From an uncultured Flavobacteriales bacterium (lineage in GTDB: Bacteria > Bacteroidota > Bacteroidia > Flavobacteriales_D > Crocinitomicaceae): 64,000 nt of DNA. The DNA is taken from positions 186,001 through 250,000 of the forward strand of contig CAJXJK010000001.1 in NCBI GenBank assembly GCA_913054135.1, read 5' to 3'. Of the stretch, positions 26,968 through 38,630 are shown one piece after another (position 1 is the stretch's first letter; each line of letters opens with the position of its first letter). The notes beneath the pieces were generated by a model. That model was not told where the DNA came from, ran no database searches, and saw only the letters and a list, made by a program, of their open reading frames with translations. A program made the position numbers and the translations under genes.

Positions 26968-27968
26968 AAGTAATCAGGACAAATTCTATGTTGGATGTCT
27001 TTTGGTTTAAAGACACAGAGTATATATTGCAAAGAAAATTCAAGGCCTCCTCTTAAATTAGAAGCTGGGGTAAGTTTAGAAAAGTTTATGTCGTAGCTAA
27101 TTCCACCTTTCCAATTATTATACTCTAAACCGGCAACTAAATAGGCTGCATCTTGGTTCCTGAACCAAACCCCGGCATATGGAGCAAGTAATTCTCCCTT
27201 TCTATCTTTGATTAAATATCTCGCATTAGTTCCGAAAATAATTTCTTTGTACTTGCCTTGAAACTGAAGAAACAAACCAGGTTGAATATCCCATTCAAAA
27301 TTCAATGGATAATTTGCTTTCGCATGAATAACAACTCTTCTATCTCTTTTAATTAAGTCATCACCATAAAAACTCTGTTTGATTGTCGGAATATTAAACC
27401 ATCCCAAACCTGCAACAACTTCTTTTCGGTATTCAGGTCTGTAAGCATAAATTGCTCCGACTGCCATATTGAATCCTGTCTTTTTATTCGTTCCAAAATT
27501 CTCTTGAGTAGGCAAAGAAGGATCGTAATAATATCCATTGAATTGATTGTCAAAACTTAGTAATGAGAAATTAATATTTCTATGATTCACGCCTAATTGA
27601 AGACCAGGCGTCACTGAATGAACTGAATCATTATCTAAGTACATTTGATATGCCGTAGAAATGTTAAACTCGAGTGTTCTATAATTCCCATCTCCTGCCG
27701 CATCATGAAATAAATTTACTGCATGATAAAGACCTGGAATAATCCATCCTTCTCTATTTTCAGCAGATACCGAAATAGTGTTATAAGGTCGAGATACCGA
27801 CCTCCATTGGCTTCTTTGATTCGCGGTAAATCTCCAATCGCAAGTATGATTTCCCGTCAAGGCAGGATTCAGATAAACTGGATTCATATCAAATTGCGAG
27901 AAGTGAATGTCTTGACTAAAAGAAGAACATCCTACTACTAAAAAGAATATTGAAAAAAGTAACTTCAA
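26964..27968 (-). CDS. PorP/SprF-family type IX secretion outer-membrane protein
   Basis: The 334-residue protein has a signal peptide (FSIFFLVVGCSSFS-Q) and starts the mature part with DIHFSQFDMNPVYLNPALTG, the hallmark of PorP/SprF. The rest alternates beta strands, ending with GGLEFSLQYIL near the C-terminus, as expected for an outer-membrane barrel. SprF-type proteins are needed to secrete or retain large type B T9SS cargo. Here the likely partner is the type B cargo gene directly upstream (one base between stop and start). The Cys in the signal region could also make it a lipoprotein, though this is less usual. Confidence 0.9.
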   Translation of the reverse strand: MKLLFSIFFLVVGCSSFSQDIHFSQFDMNPVYLNPALTGNHTCDWRFTANQRSQWRSVSRPYNTISVSAENREGWIIPGLYHAVNLFHDAAGDGNYRTLEFNISTAYQMYLDNDSVHSVTPGLQLGVNHRNINFSLLSFDNQFNGYYYDPSLPTQENFGTNKKTGFNMAVGAIYAYRPEYRKEVVAGLGWFNIPTIKQSFYGDDLIKRDRRVVIHAKANYPLNFEWDIQPGLFLQFQGKYKEIIFGTNARYLIKDRKGELLAPYAGVWFRNQDAAYLVAGLEYNNWKGGISYDINFSKLTPASNLRGGLEFSLQYILCVFKPKDIQHRICPDYL

Positions 27969-27969
27969 C

Positions 27970-30900
27970 TTATTTGAGTACGGTTATGTTTCCTTTAATG
28001 AGCGATTCTTGTCCATCAAAACAGATTGCCTGTAAATGATACACATAAACATCAGGATCAACTGGTTCTCCCTTAAAAGTCCCATCCCATCCAATGCCTT
28101 GATCAGTGGTTTCAAACATAAGTTCACCCCAACGATCAAATATTTTTAGATCAACTTCAAGTAAGTTATCACCTCGCACATACAAAATGTCATTTTCATT
28201 ATCACCATTTGGTGTAAATGCTGAAGGGACAAAAATATAAATGTCTCCACAAATAAATTCTCTTGTATAAACTGTAACAGGTGTTTTTGCTTCACAACCA
28301 TTACCACTTATTGTCACTTCAAAAGTTGTCGTTTCATCAAGAGTAGCTGTCACGGTTTGACCCAAAGAAGTATTTAGAAATTCATCTGGAGACCAAACGT
28401 AATTAAAGCCAGCAGGGAAAGCTGTTAAAACAGAAGTTCCTCCTTCTGGAATGGTATCAGGATTTGCCACCGCAAGTACATCTGCGGGATCAATATAAGA
28501 GACGTTAATGAATATAGAATCGTAAATCGTACACCCTAAATTGGTAACAGCTGTAAGGTAGTACCACTGTGAAGAAGGAGGAGAAACAATTGCGATTGAG
28601 TCTCCAGGTAGAACCGTAACAATACCCAAATTTGGTGTCCACGTATAATCCATCTGAACGCCTTGTATTAAATTGTGCGCCTCAAGAGCCAAGGTATCAC
28701 CAAGGCACATAGAGTCAACTCCAACAAGTTCAGCTCCGCCATCTACAAATTGAACGACAACCGAATCTACTAAATCACAGTCTGGCCAACCGTTCGTAGC
28801 GGTTAGATAATAAGTAGTGGTGGTTGTTGGACTAATCGTTATGACCGAATCCATTACTCCAGCGTTTAAGACATTCGTAAAAGTTGGATCATCTGACCAG
28901 GTAAAACTAATTGCAGAGCCTTGAGAGTCAGCTGTCAAATCTTGTGTAAAAGGCGCACAAACAACCGTGTCATTTAGTCCAAGAATATCTAATTGTAATT
29001 CTTCATAAACCGTCACCACCTTCTTTGCAGTATCTACCAAATTACAAATCGTATCGGTAATTGAAATGATAATTTCATAAGTACCAGGATCATTAAAAAG
29101 CAATTCAGGGTTAACACCACCATTCACAACAATAGCTTCAGGAGGAAACGTCCAAACAGAATTAACTGTGTCATTACTTTCATTATCTAAGATTAGCGTA
29201 AAAGGAGCACAACCTTCAAACGAGCTCAGTTCAAAATCAGCATCCGGAATCAATTCAAAATCAAATTTGAAAACAAGATTATTACAATTCAAAGCGTCAT
29301 TCGTAGATGACCAGGCTCCAGTGGTTGTAGGAAAATCGCTATCAGCTCCACATCCTCCGCAAACGCTTTGATAAACAACACCATATTTATCGAATCGAGA
29401 TGTGCCGCCATCCACATGTTCTCCAGCACCCGGACTTCCGATATAAGAACCATACAAGACATCCTCTGCATCTCGCTCAAGAACAAACAAATAGAAATCG
29501 TTACCCGTTGGCGGGGTAGATTGAAATGCGTCTGTTGTAATGGGCATTCCTGACATTGGAGGCCCCGTAATCCCACTCCAACCTGTACAGTATGCATTTC
29601 CACAAACATCAACTAAGAATGCCGCAGGTGAAATATCAAACACTCCAGATCCAGAACCAAAAACTGTACTATAATCTATTACATCTAAATCGGGCTCTAA
29701 CTTCATGATAAACTGCCCACTATTGGGATTGGAATAAACCGCATTCACCACAGGCATGTTACCATTGGACTGTCCTAATAGGTAGACGTTATCCCAACGA
29801 TCAACCTCAATAAAGAAAGCCTGATCATAATCATTCGTTCCTATGTATGATGTTCTAACCAATGTACTTCCATCTGGACTTATTTTGGCAACATATCCAT
29901 CAGTTTCACCACCTTGATATGTGGTAGCAAGAGCTCCTGCTGTTGACGGTAAATCAATTGAACTGGTACCACCGGCAATAATTATATTATAGGAAGAATC
30001 AATCTTAACTGAATAACATGCATCATTATCAGTTCCACCATAATAAGTTGACCAAAGCATGGTTGAAAAATCTGCACTCAATTTAAAAACAACTCCATCC
30101 TGGCCACCAACTGGAGTTGATTGAAAGCTATTAGAAGTAGGGAAATTCGTAGAATTTGTGCTTGATCCGATCAAGACATTGTTCATTGAGTCTAACATGA
30201 TTTCTCCTCTAAATTGATCTCCATAATTGGTTGTGAGCGAATCATTATTTTGAAGGGCATTATTATTAAGACCGTCGTTTCCATTACCTCCGACATAGGT
30301 TGAACCCATTAAACTCAATCCGTCAGCACTCAGTTTAGAAACATAGATGTCGGTTCCGTTATTTAAAAAGTAAGTTCCGTTCCCGGTAAAGTTGGCACCT
30401 GCAATTCCTCCACCATGAAGAGATTGAAAAGCGTTCATCATTGGAAAATCTTGAGAAGAAGTTGCCCCATACAAGTAAATATTATTGAGCGTATCACAAA
30501 TCAATGAATGCACAGTCTCTGTTCCATCCAAATTGGTTCCACCACCCAAAATACAAGTCCACAACATCTGTGTCCCATCTGATGAATATTTTGAAACGAA
30601 CACATCTGTCACACCATATTGAACCGCCTGATTGGCCTGAGCATTTAGCTCTGGAATTGTTGAAGTAACATTCCATGCTGGTCCAGGAGTTGGATAATCA
30701 CTACCAAATGTAATCCCCGCACTGTATGCCTCACCAGTATATGCATAAGTAGCAGTCATACCAAAATTATCTGTATCACTTCCACAATAAGTAGCAAAGA
30801 CTAAAACCGGGTCAATTACCAGTTCTAATGACTCATCATAATCTCCCAATTCATAAGAAATTACATTTTTATCTAATTTAAAACTCGCTTCTATTTCTAC

Positions 30901-31539
30901 GATTTTTCCGTTCTTGACTTGATAAACGTATGGCTTATCTTCAATAAGCTCTCCTAATGACGTTTTCAATTGTAACGATCCATCAGGTCTAATTTTCATT
31001 TTGTCTTGACCTTTAAATGATAATTTTATCTCAGAAGGGTCTGCAGATGGTGCGACATGAAACTCATATTTTAACTCCCCCTCTTCTTCAAGCATGATCA
31101 TGTCTATTCCAGAGTAAAGGTTTTTATAGCTAACATGTCCGTAACCTTTAAGACCACTCGCCCATTTAGATTCATCTTGACCCTTAAAAAAACTGTAGTA
31201 TTCAGTAGTTGCGTGTTTTTGAGAAAATTCACATTCTAAGTTTGCCCCCTCGAATTGCATGTAAATCAATGCACTCTTTAGAGCAGCTTCGGCATCATGA
31301 TCATGTCCGTGATGAATTGCTTCAAGGTTAGAAAAATCTTTAAATTGATATAAAACTCCTTGATTCTCTAGCCATATCGCACCCGCCGGACTTTCAGCTT
31401 TATATTGGACACCTTGTGGCCATTGTCCCTTATTCTTGATGAACTTATAAATTCCTTTATCATGATCCGTTTCTTGACCAACTGAATTAAAGCCGCCAAT
31501 AACAAATAAAATAATGAATATGCTCTTCAATAAACGCAT
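27970..31539 (-). CDS. T9SS type B cargo protein with SBBP repeats and PKD domain
   Basis: The 1189-residue protein has a signal peptide (FIILFVIGGFNSVG-Q). The N-terminal domain (25-250) has FIKNKGQWPQGVQYKAE and resembles the DUF7948 family. SBBP beta-propeller-like repeats at about 260-730 recur as YVSKLSADG/FKLSADFSTMLWSTYYGG/AKISPDGSTLVRTSYIG. A PKD-like domain follows (about 735-830), then two further Ig-like parts. The C-terminus has FVPSAFTPNGDNENDILYV and IFDRWGELMF, the gliding-motility-associated type B sorting signal. It should be exported by T9SS and kept at the surface. It forms an operon with PorP/SprF and the OmpA-like gene. Confidence 0.9.
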   Translation of the reverse strand: MRLLKSIFIILFVIGGFNSVGQETDHDKGIYKFIKNKGQWPQGVQYKAESPAGAIWLENQGVLYQFKDFSNLEAIHHGHDHDAEAALKSALIYMQFEGANLECEFSQKHATTEYYSFFKGQDESKWASGLKGYGHVSYKNLYSGIDMIMLEEEGELKYEFHVAPSADPSEIKLSFKGQDKMKIRPDGSLQLKTSLGELIEDKPYVYQVKNGKIVEIEASFKLDKNVISYELGDYDESLELVIDPVLVFATYCGSDTDNFGMTATYAYTGEAYSAGITFGSDYPTPGPAWNVTSTIPELNAQANQAVQYGVTDVFVSKYSSDGTQMLWTCILGGGTNLDGTETVHSLICDTLNNIYLYGATSSQDFPMMNAFQSLHGGGIAGANFTGNGTYFLNNGTDIYVSKLSADGLSLMGSTYVGGNGNDGLNNNALQNNDSLTTNYGDQFRGEIMLDSMNNVLIGSSTNSTNFPTSNSFQSTPVGGQDGVVFKLSADFSTMLWSTYYGGTDNDACYSVKIDSSYNIIIAGGTSSIDLPSTAGALATTYQGGETDGYVAKISPDGSTLVRTSYIGTNDYDQAFFIEVDRWDNVYLLGQSNGNMPVVNAVYSNPNSGQFIMKLEPDLDVIDYSTVFGSGSGVFDISPAAFLVDVCGNAYCTGWSGITGPPMSGMPITTDAFQSTPPTGNDFYLFVLERDAEDVLYGSYIGSPGAGEHVDGGTSRFDKYGVVYQSVCGGCGADSDFPTTTGAWSSTNDALNCNNLVFKFDFELIPDADFELSSFEGCAPFTLILDNESNDTVNSVWTFPPEAIVVNGGVNPELLFNDPGTYEIIISITDTICNLVDTAKKVVTVYEELQLDILGLNDTVVCAPFTQDLTADSQGSAISFTWSDDPTFTNVLNAGVMDSVITISPTTTTTYYLTATNGWPDCDLVDSVVVQFVDGGAELVGVDSMCLGDTLALEAHNLIQGVQMDYTWTPNLGIVTVLPGDSIAIVSPPSSQWYYLTAVTNLGCTIYDSIFINVSYIDPADVLAVANPDTIPEGGTSVLTAFPAGFNYVWSPDEFLNTSLGQTVTATLDETTTFEVTISGNGCEAKTPVTVYTREFICGDIYIFVPSAFTPNGDNENDILYVRGDNLLEVDLKIFDRWGELMFETTDQGIGWDGTFKGEPVDPDVYVYHLQAICFDGQESLIKGNITVLK

Positions 31540-31711
31540 GATTGCAAGATAAGAAATTAAAACTTAAAAAACTGTCCTTATGTTTAAGACGTAACGCATT
31601 GGTGAAAAGTTGAACGGACAATTGAAAAGCTAAATCAAAGAACTTTAGATAATTTCTGAGTAAGTAGATTTTACTATTCAAAAAATAATTATTTTTACCC
31701 CACTTATTTAG

Positions 31712-33079
<1,368 letters not shown>

Positions 33080-33099
33080 CCATTCCTTTAAAAAATATA

Positions 33100-33134
33100 A
33101 ACCGGGCCTTCTCTCAAGAATGTCCGGTTTTTTT
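33100..33134 (+). terminator. Intrinsic terminator after gdhA
   Basis: AACCGGGC (33100-33107) pairs with GTCCGGTT (33122-33129) and an inner TTCT/AGAA extends the stem, followed by seven T. It abuts the stop codon of the converging Kdo transferase gene. Confidence 0.82.
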
Positions 33135-34329
33135 ATGCGATAGTTTCACGGACAATAAGTTCTGTAGCGCCTCTTTGAGATTTCATAAACTGTAAAACCT
33201 CGCTCTTACGATCAACAGACTTCACATCATTGAACACTTTTTGAAAAGCCTCTTTGCCTGATACTTCGAAGCCAATTTTTTGATCTCTAAATATTTTTGC
33301 TTCTGGGAACTTATCTGTTTTTGGACCAAAGATTACAGGTAAACCAAAAGCAGCTGGCTCCAATATATTATGAAGACCTGTTTTAAATCCGCCTCCAACA
33401 TATGCAAAATGCCCGTATTGATAGATATCCATGAGCATTCCTACATTATCAATAATCAGAAGTTCACAATTGGTTGACTCTGAATCCAAGCCAGAATAGC
33501 GAACACTTTTCTTTTGAATAGATTTTTCAATCAAGGAATAGATAGACTCAGACAGCTCATGAGGAGCAGCAATAATCTTCACATCTTTTTGTGTTGCCAA
33601 TACATGCGCGATAACGGCAATATCTTCTGGCCAAACTGAGCCACAAACTAGCACCTTCTCAGTTGAGCAGAACTGTTTGATTAAGGGATATTCTTTTACC
33701 ACCTCAGAGTTTTGTAAAACCCTATCAAACCTGGTGTCTCCACAAATAACTGAATCCAATTTAATTGAAGCTAACAGCTTTTGAGAAGATTCGTTTTGAA
33801 CCAAAATTTTATCAAAAGAAGCCAAAACTTTTCTCATAAACCCGCCATGAGATTTAAAAAACATTTGATCTTTTCTGAATAAGGCGGCTATCGAATAAAC
33901 AGGGATTTTTCTGGTCTTTGACTCGAATATATAGTTTGCCCAAAACTCATATTTAACAAAGTAGACTTGTATTGGTTTCAACAGGTCAAATAGCTTTTTT
34001 GCGTTTCTTTCACTGTCTTTTGGGAGGTAAAAAATGAGGTCAGCTCCTTCGTAATTTTTTCGGACGTTATAACCCGAAGGGGAAAAAAAACTAACTACGA
34101 TTTGGCAGCTTCTTTCAGACTTAATACGTTCCATCACTGGCCTTCCCTGTTCAAATTCCCCCAAGCTTGCACAATGAAACCAAACGACATTCTCACCCCT
34201 AAACGCTTCTATTTTCTCCCACTGATTCTTGCGGCCTCTAACCCAATCTCTTGCTTTCTTATTCCATAAAGAAGCAACATGAACACCCAATACATAAGCG
34301 TTAACACCAAGTGAATAGAAAAATTTCAT
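33133..34329 (-). CDS. waaA: 3-deoxy-D-manno-octulosonate (Kdo) transferase
   Basis: The 398-residue product has a short N-terminal hydrophobic anchor. VVWFHCASLGEFEQGRPVME is the family's acceptor motif with the catalytic Glu. IYFVKYEFWANYIF-like residues (VYFVKYEFWANYIFESK), CGSVWPEDI, IAAPHEL and YVGGGFKTGLHNILEPAAFG form the donor half. The enzyme adds Kdo from CMP-Kdo to lipid A precursor at the inner membrane. Length is slightly short compared with E. coli WaaA (425). It is 4 bases downstream of an outer-membrane barrel gene. Confidence 0.93.
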   Translation of the reverse strand: MKFFYSLGVNAYVLGVHVASLWNKKARDWVRGRKNQWEKIEAFRGENVVWFHCASLGEFEQGRPVMERIKSERSCQIVVSFFSPSGYNVRKNYEGADLIFYLPKDSERNAKKLFDLLKPIQVYFVKYEFWANYIFESKTRKIPVYSIAALFRKDQMFFKSHGGFMRKVLASFDKILVQNESSQKLLASIKLDSVICGDTRFDRVLQNSEVVKEYPLIKQFCSTEKVLVCGSVWPEDIAVIAHVLATQKDVKIIAAPHELSESIYSLIEKSIQKKSVRYSGLDSESTNCELLIIDNVGMLMDIYQYGHFAYVGGGFKTGLHNILEPAAFGLPVIFGPKTDKFPEAKIFRDQKIGFEVSGKEAFQKVFNDVKSVDRKSEVLQFMKSQRGATELIVRETIA

Positions 34330-34333
34330 TGAC

Positions 34334-35080
34334 CTAATCTATGTAATATGCTTTAGGAGCTCTTTTGTAAATCGGGATTAACCAACCAGCCTTTACACCC
34401 CACAAAAAGTCTTGTTTAATTCCAGAATCTGGACCTCCCAAATCAAAATTATAATTCCTTTGATTTTCAGTCCAGCCTTGAATGAATTCAAAACCGGCAT
34501 AGAAATTCAAGAACTTATGATTTGCCTGATAAAGGTAGCCGACAAATTGCCTAGTTTGAAACCCCATGTGCAATCTATCATATCCTTTTCTATATTCCCC
34601 TTCTAACTGAGGAATATCATCATACAAACTTTCAATTCTAATTTTATGCATTAAGAATCCTGCTCCTCCTTGCAACCATAAGCCCGAATTAGGATTATTT
34701 CCCAATCGACTAAAAACATACCCGACATTGACATTTGCTGTCATGCCTCTCATCAGAAATAAAATCTCGGCTTGACCTCCTCCTAAATTTGTGATTTGCC
34801 CGAAGTCGTTAACGAGTGGTGCAAAAATTGTTGAATCTAAGAGTCTGTCTCCAAAAATGAAGCCTGAGCTAAGACCCACCGTCAAATTATTCTTGAATTT
34901 ATTGTCATACGAAAACCCAATTTCGTGATTGTATCCCCAAAGCTTTTGCAAATCCCCAGAAGTCAGATTGAACTTGTAATTCAATCCAACGATCATTGTA
35001 TTCAAAGTTGAATCTTTAAGATTTCTTTGACCAAATGCTGAAGTGCTCAAAATGATAGACAATAAAAGTACTATTCTCAT
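34334..35080 (-). CDS. Outer-membrane beta-barrel-like protein, unknown function
   Basis: The 248-residue protein has a signal peptide (LLLSIILSTSAFG-Q) and then amphipathic strands (TMIVGLNYKFNLTSGDL, NNLTVGLSSGFIFGD, TANVNVGYVFSRLG, FLNFYAGFEFIQG) with a basic C-terminal segment. This looks like an eight-to-ten strand outer-membrane barrel. I do not recognise a family. It is cotranscribed with waaA, so a role in outer-membrane or LPS biology is conceivable but not shown. TATTTTTG lies six bases before its ATG; this may be coincidental. Confidence 0.65.
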   Translation of the reverse strand: MRIVLLLSIILSTSAFGQRNLKDSTLNTMIVGLNYKFNLTSGDLQKLWGYNHEIGFSYDNKFKNNLTVGLSSGFIFGDRLLDSTIFAPLVNDFGQITNLGGGQAEILFLMRGMTANVNVGYVFSRLGNNPNSGLWLQGGAGFLMHKIRIESLYDDIPQLEGEYRKGYDRLHMGFQTRQFVGYLYQANHKFLNFYAGFEFIQGWTENQRNYNFDLGGPDSGIKQDFLWGVKAGWLIPIYKRAPKAYYID

Positions 35081-35181
35081 AGGCTCAAAAATATGAATTG
35101 TATACCAAAGAAACGAGCATTTCAGTAGATAATTGGTTATATTCGTGCTCTATTTACAACACTTAACATTTTTTGTAGAAA

Positions 35182-36315
35182 ATGAAGCAAATTCAGATGG
35201 TCGACTTGAAATCTCAGTATGAGAAAATCAAAGGAGAAGTTGACAAAGCAACAGTTGAGGTAATTTCTTCTTCGGCGTACATAAATGGACCCGAAGTTAA
35301 AGCCTTTCAGACAGAACTAGAATCTTACCTAGGAGTAAAGCATGTTATACCTTGTGCTAACGGAACTGATGCTCTACAAATCGCGTTAATGTCCCTTGGT
35401 CTTGAACCTGGTGATGAAGTAATAACTTCAGACTTTACTTTTGCTGCAACTGTTGAGGTGGTTGGATTATTGAGATTAAAACACGTATTGGTTGATGTTG
35501 ACCCCGATACTTTTAGCATCTCGTTAGAAGCTATCAAAGCAGCCATCACTCCAAAAACCAAAGCAATAATACCTGTTCACTTATTTGGTCAATGTGCCCA
35601 AATGGATGAAATCATGGAAATCGCGAATGAACATGGAATTCATGTAATCGAAGATAATGCCCAAGCAATTGGTGCAGATTACACTTCAAAGGATGGTAGT
35701 ACTAAGAAGGCTGGCACAATTGGAAAAGTTGGAACCACGTCTTTCTTTCCTTCAAAAAATCTTGGGTGTTATGGAGATGGTGGAGCACTTTTTACGAATG
35801 ATGATGAATTAGCTGAAATAATCAGATCTATTGTCAATCATGGAATGGGTAAGAGATATTACTATGATAGACTTGGAGTGAACTCAAGACTAGATTCTAT
35901 TCAAGCAGCTGTACTGAGAATCAAACTGCGAAAGCTTGATGAGTATATTGCAAATAGACAGTCGGCTGCGACTTTTTACAACCAAGCCTTATCTGCTCAC
36001 GCTAGAATCTCAACTCCGGCTGTACATCCTCAATCAACTCATGTCTTTCATCAGTATACAATGAAAATTGACGGAATTGACCAATTTCACATGCAAGAGT
36101 TTATGAAGTCAAAAGGGATTCCGGCAATGATTTATTACCCTATGCCGCTTCACACACAAGAAGCATATGATGCAGAGAGATACAATGATGATGACTTTGA
36201 AATCACGAACATGCTTTGCAAATGCGTGATATCACTACCAATGCATACAGAATTAGAAAATGATCAGCTTAAGTTTATCACGGATGCTGTTTTAGAATAT
36301 TTAGAAAAAAATTAG
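35182..36315 (+). CDS. DegT/DnrJ/EryC1-family sugar aminotransferase (WbpE-like)
   Basis: The 377-residue protein starts KQIQMVDLKSQYEKIKGEVD. HVIPCANGTDALQIALMSLG, VIEDNAQAIGA and TTSFFPSKNLGCYGDGGAL (PLP-binding Lys in PSKNLG) define the PLP-dependent nucleotide-sugar aminotransferase family. The N-terminal and DKATV patterns resemble WbpE/WlbC, which convert UDP-3-keto-GlcNAcA to UDP-GlcNAc3NA. The presence of the dehydrogenase and acetyltransferase for this route at 38631-40246 supports that. It is the first gene of a tight operon, the next starting 1 base after its stop. Confidence 0.88.
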   Translation: MKQIQMVDLKSQYEKIKGEVDKATVEVISSSAYINGPEVKAFQTELESYLGVKHVIPCANGTDALQIALMSLGLEPGDEVITSDFTFAATVEVVGLLRLKHVLVDVDPDTFSISLEAIKAAITPKTKAIIPVHLFGQCAQMDEIMEIANEHGIHVIEDNAQAIGADYTSKDGSTKKAGTIGKVGTTSFFPSKNLGCYGDGGALFTNDDELAEIIRSIVNHGMGKRYYYDRLGVNSRLDSIQAAVLRIKLRKLDEYIANRQSAATFYNQALSAHARISTPAVHPQSTHVFHQYTMKIDGIDQFHMQEFMKSKGIPAMIYYPMPLHTQEAYDAERYNDDDFEITNMLCKCVISLPMHTELENDQLKFITDAVLEYLEKN

Positions 36316-36316
36316 A

Positions 36317-37630
36317 ATGAAAAGAATTGCAGTAATTGGCTCAGGCTATGTAGGTCTAGTTTCAGGAACATGTTTTGCAGAAACCGGTAATAATGTAATT
36401 TGCGTTGACATTGACGAAAACAAAGTGAATAAAATGAAAGCTGGAGAGGTTCCGATTTACGAACCGCATCTAGATGTAATTTTTGAAAGAAATATCAAGC
36501 AAGGAAGACTAACCTTTACTACTGACTTAAAGGCTGCCGTTGACGCGTCTGAAATCATCTTTCTGGCTTTACCCACTCCTCCTGGAGAAGATGGATCAGC
36601 TGATCTTTCTTACGTATTAGGGGTAGCTGAAGAATTGGGTAAAATCATTACGGATTATAAAGTCATTGTAGACAAATCAACAGTGCCAGTTGGAACAGCT
36701 GAACAAGTTCATGCTGCCGTAGCTAAAAATGCGAAAGTGGATTTTGATATCGTCTCAAATCCTGAATTTTTAAGAGAAGGATTCGCAGTAGATGACTTCT
36801 TAAAACCTGACAGAGTAGTCATTGGAGCGAGTTCAGACAGAGCTAGAACAATGATGAGAGAGCTATACAAACCTTTCGTTCGCCAAGGAAACCCAATCAT
36901 CTTTATGGATGAGAAATCAGCTGAGCTTACAAAATATGCAGCAAACTCATTTTTGGCAACGAAAATTACTTTCATGAATGAGATAGCTAACTTTTGTGAA
37001 AAAGTTGGGGCGAATGTTGATGACGTAAGAATAGGAATGGGATCAGATACAAGAATCGGAAAGAGATTTTTATTCCCAGGTATTGGATTTGGTGGATCAT
37101 GTTTCCCGAAAGACGTTCAAGCACTCGTAAAATCTGGAAACGAAGCAAACTATAGATTTTCAATTATTGATGCTGTTTTAGATGTAAACCATAAACAGAA
37201 ATTCAAATTAATTGAAAAAGTTAAAAATCACTACGGAGATTTAAATGGAAAGAATTTTGGACTTTGGGGGCTTGCTTTCAAACCAGACACAGATGATATT
37301 AGAGAAGCCCCAGCACTATATATGATTGACGCATTACTCGAAGCAGGTGCTTCAATCACAGCATATGATCCTGAAGCAATGGAAAATGTTCAAGAATTAT
37401 ATGGTGATAAAGTGAGATTTGCAGAGAATGCTTATGAGGCTATAGCCAATAAAGACGCACTTTTAATTGCTACTGAATGGGGCGCATTCAGAAATCCGGA
37501 TTTCGAAAAAATCCTAGATTCATTAGTGGAGCCTAAAATCTTTGACGGAAGAAACTTATTTGATCTAGAAGAGATGGAAGGAAAAGGATTTTATTATGAA
37601 AGTATAGGAAGAAGAACAGTATTAGGATAA
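36317..37630 (+). CDS. ugd: UDP-glucose 6-dehydrogenase
   Basis: The 437-residue protein has the NAD-binding start [21 protein letters not shown], the substrate region [31 protein letters not shown], and the catalytic Cys block [13 protein letters not shown]. The C-terminal part has [16 protein letters not shown]. It oxidises UDP-glucose to UDP-glucuronate with two NAD. Its ATG follows the aminotransferase by one base and its stop overlaps the next start. UDP-GlcA is used by the decarboxylase that follows, and may also supply glucuronate for the polymer acted on by the epimerase-like protein at 3926. Confidence 0.95.
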   Translation: MKRIAVIGSGYVGLVSGTCFAETGNNVICVDIDENKVNKMKAGEVPIYEPHLDVIFERNIKQGRLTFTTDLKAAVDASEIIFLALPTPPGEDGSADLSYVLGVAEELGKIITDYKVIVDKSTVPVGTAEQVHAAVAKNAKVDFDIVSNPEFLREGFAVDDFLKPDRVVIGASSDRARTMMRELYKPFVRQGNPIIFMDEKSAELTKYAANSFLATKITFMNEIANFCEKVGANVDDVRIGMGSDTRIGKRFLFPGIGFGGSCFPKDVQALVKSGNEANYRFSIIDAVLDVNHKQKFKLIEKVKNHYGDLNGKNFGLWGLAFKPDTDDIREAPALYMIDALLEAGASITAYDPEAMENVQELYGDKVRFAENAYEAIANKDALLIATEWGAFRNPDFEKILDSLVEPKIFDGRNLFDLEEMEGKGFYYESIGRRTVLG

Positions 37631-38622
37631 TGGCCGAAAGAAAAAAAATATTGATTACCGGAGCTGCAGGATTTTTAGGTTCGCACCTCTGTGATAGGTT
37701 TATCAAAGACGACTATCATGTGATCGCAATGGATAATTTGATTACAGGTAGACTCAAAAATATTGAGCACCTTTTCAAATTAGAGAATTTCGAATTCTAC
37801 CATCATGATGTTAGCACATTTATTAATGTGCCAGGTAAATTGGATTACATTTTACATTTTGCTTCACCAGCAAGCCCAATCGATTATTTAAAAATCCCCA
37901 TTCAAACATTGAAGGTAGGGTCTTTAGGAATTCACAATTGTTTAGGTCTTGCAAAAGCAAAAGATGCAACATTAATGATTGCTTCTACATCTGAAGTTTA
38001 TGGTGACCCTGAAGTTCATCCTCAAACCGAAGACTATTGGGGGCATGTGAATCCTATAGGTCCTAGAGGTGTTTATGATGAGGCAAAAAGATTTCAAGAG
38101 GCCATGACTATGGCGTATCACACATACCACAAAGTAGACACGAGAATTATTCGAATCTTCAATACTTACGGACCTAGAATGAGATTAAATGATGGGCGAG
38201 TTTTACCAGCCTTCATAGGACAAGCTTTGAGAGGAGAAGATTTAACTGTTTTTGGAGATGGCTCTCAAACAAGATCCTTTTGCTATGTCGACGACTTAGT
38301 TGAAGGTATTGTGAGATTACTTCATTCAGGATATCACCAACCGGTCAATATCGGAAATCCAGATGAAATTTCAATTGGTGATTTTGCTGAAGAAATTATT
38401 GAATTAACAGGAACTGATCAAAAGGTCATCTACAAAGACTTACCGGTCAATGACCCTAAACAAAGACAACCAGACATCAGTCGTGCTATTGAAATACTTG
38501 ACTGGAAACCTTCTATTGACAGAGCCGAAGGCTTAAAGCGCACTTATGCTTACTTCAAGAGCTTGACAGAAGAAGAGTTGAATGAGAAAGATCATTACAA
38601 TTTCGATAAGTATATTAAATAA
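37630..38622 (+). CDS. uxs: UDP-glucuronate decarboxylase (UDP-xylose synthase)
   Basis: The 330-residue protein is an extended [23 protein letters not shown] (NAD site) and [32 protein letters not shown] and [17 protein letters not shown] hold the Ser/Thr-Tyr-Lys catalytic set, and [20 protein letters not shown] is near the C-terminus. The [10 protein letters not shown] sequence is diagnostic of UDP-xylose synthase. It converts UDP-GlcA to UDP-xylose and CO2. The start codon overlaps the ugd stop by one base (TAATG), so coupling is expected. Confidence 0.93.
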   Translation: MAERKKILITGAAGFLGSHLCDRFIKDDYHVIAMDNLITGRLKNIEHLFKLENFEFYHHDVSTFINVPGKLDYILHFASPASPIDYLKIPIQTLKVGSLGIHNCLGLAKAKDATLMIASTSEVYGDPEVHPQTEDYWGHVNPIGPRGVYDEAKRFQEAMTMAYHTYHKVDTRIIRIFNTYGPRMRLNDGRVLPAFIGQALRGEDLTVFGDGSQTRSFCYVDDLVEGIVRLLHSGYHQPVNIGNPDEISIGDFAEEIIELTGTDQKVIYKDLPVNDPKQRQPDISRAIEILDWKPSIDRAEGLKRTYAYFKSLTEEELNEKDHYNFDKYIK

Positions 38623-38630
38623 GTTCAATT

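Noticed and set aside
29289-29612. Minus-strand open frame of 107 codons inside the type B cargo gene
   Set aside because: Out-of-frame with the SBBP repeats, which read through without interruption.
27970-31539. DNA repeats within the SBBP cargo gene as possible mobile or CRISPR repeats
   Set aside because: The repetition is at protein level (SBBP repeats) and no constant spacer pattern exists.
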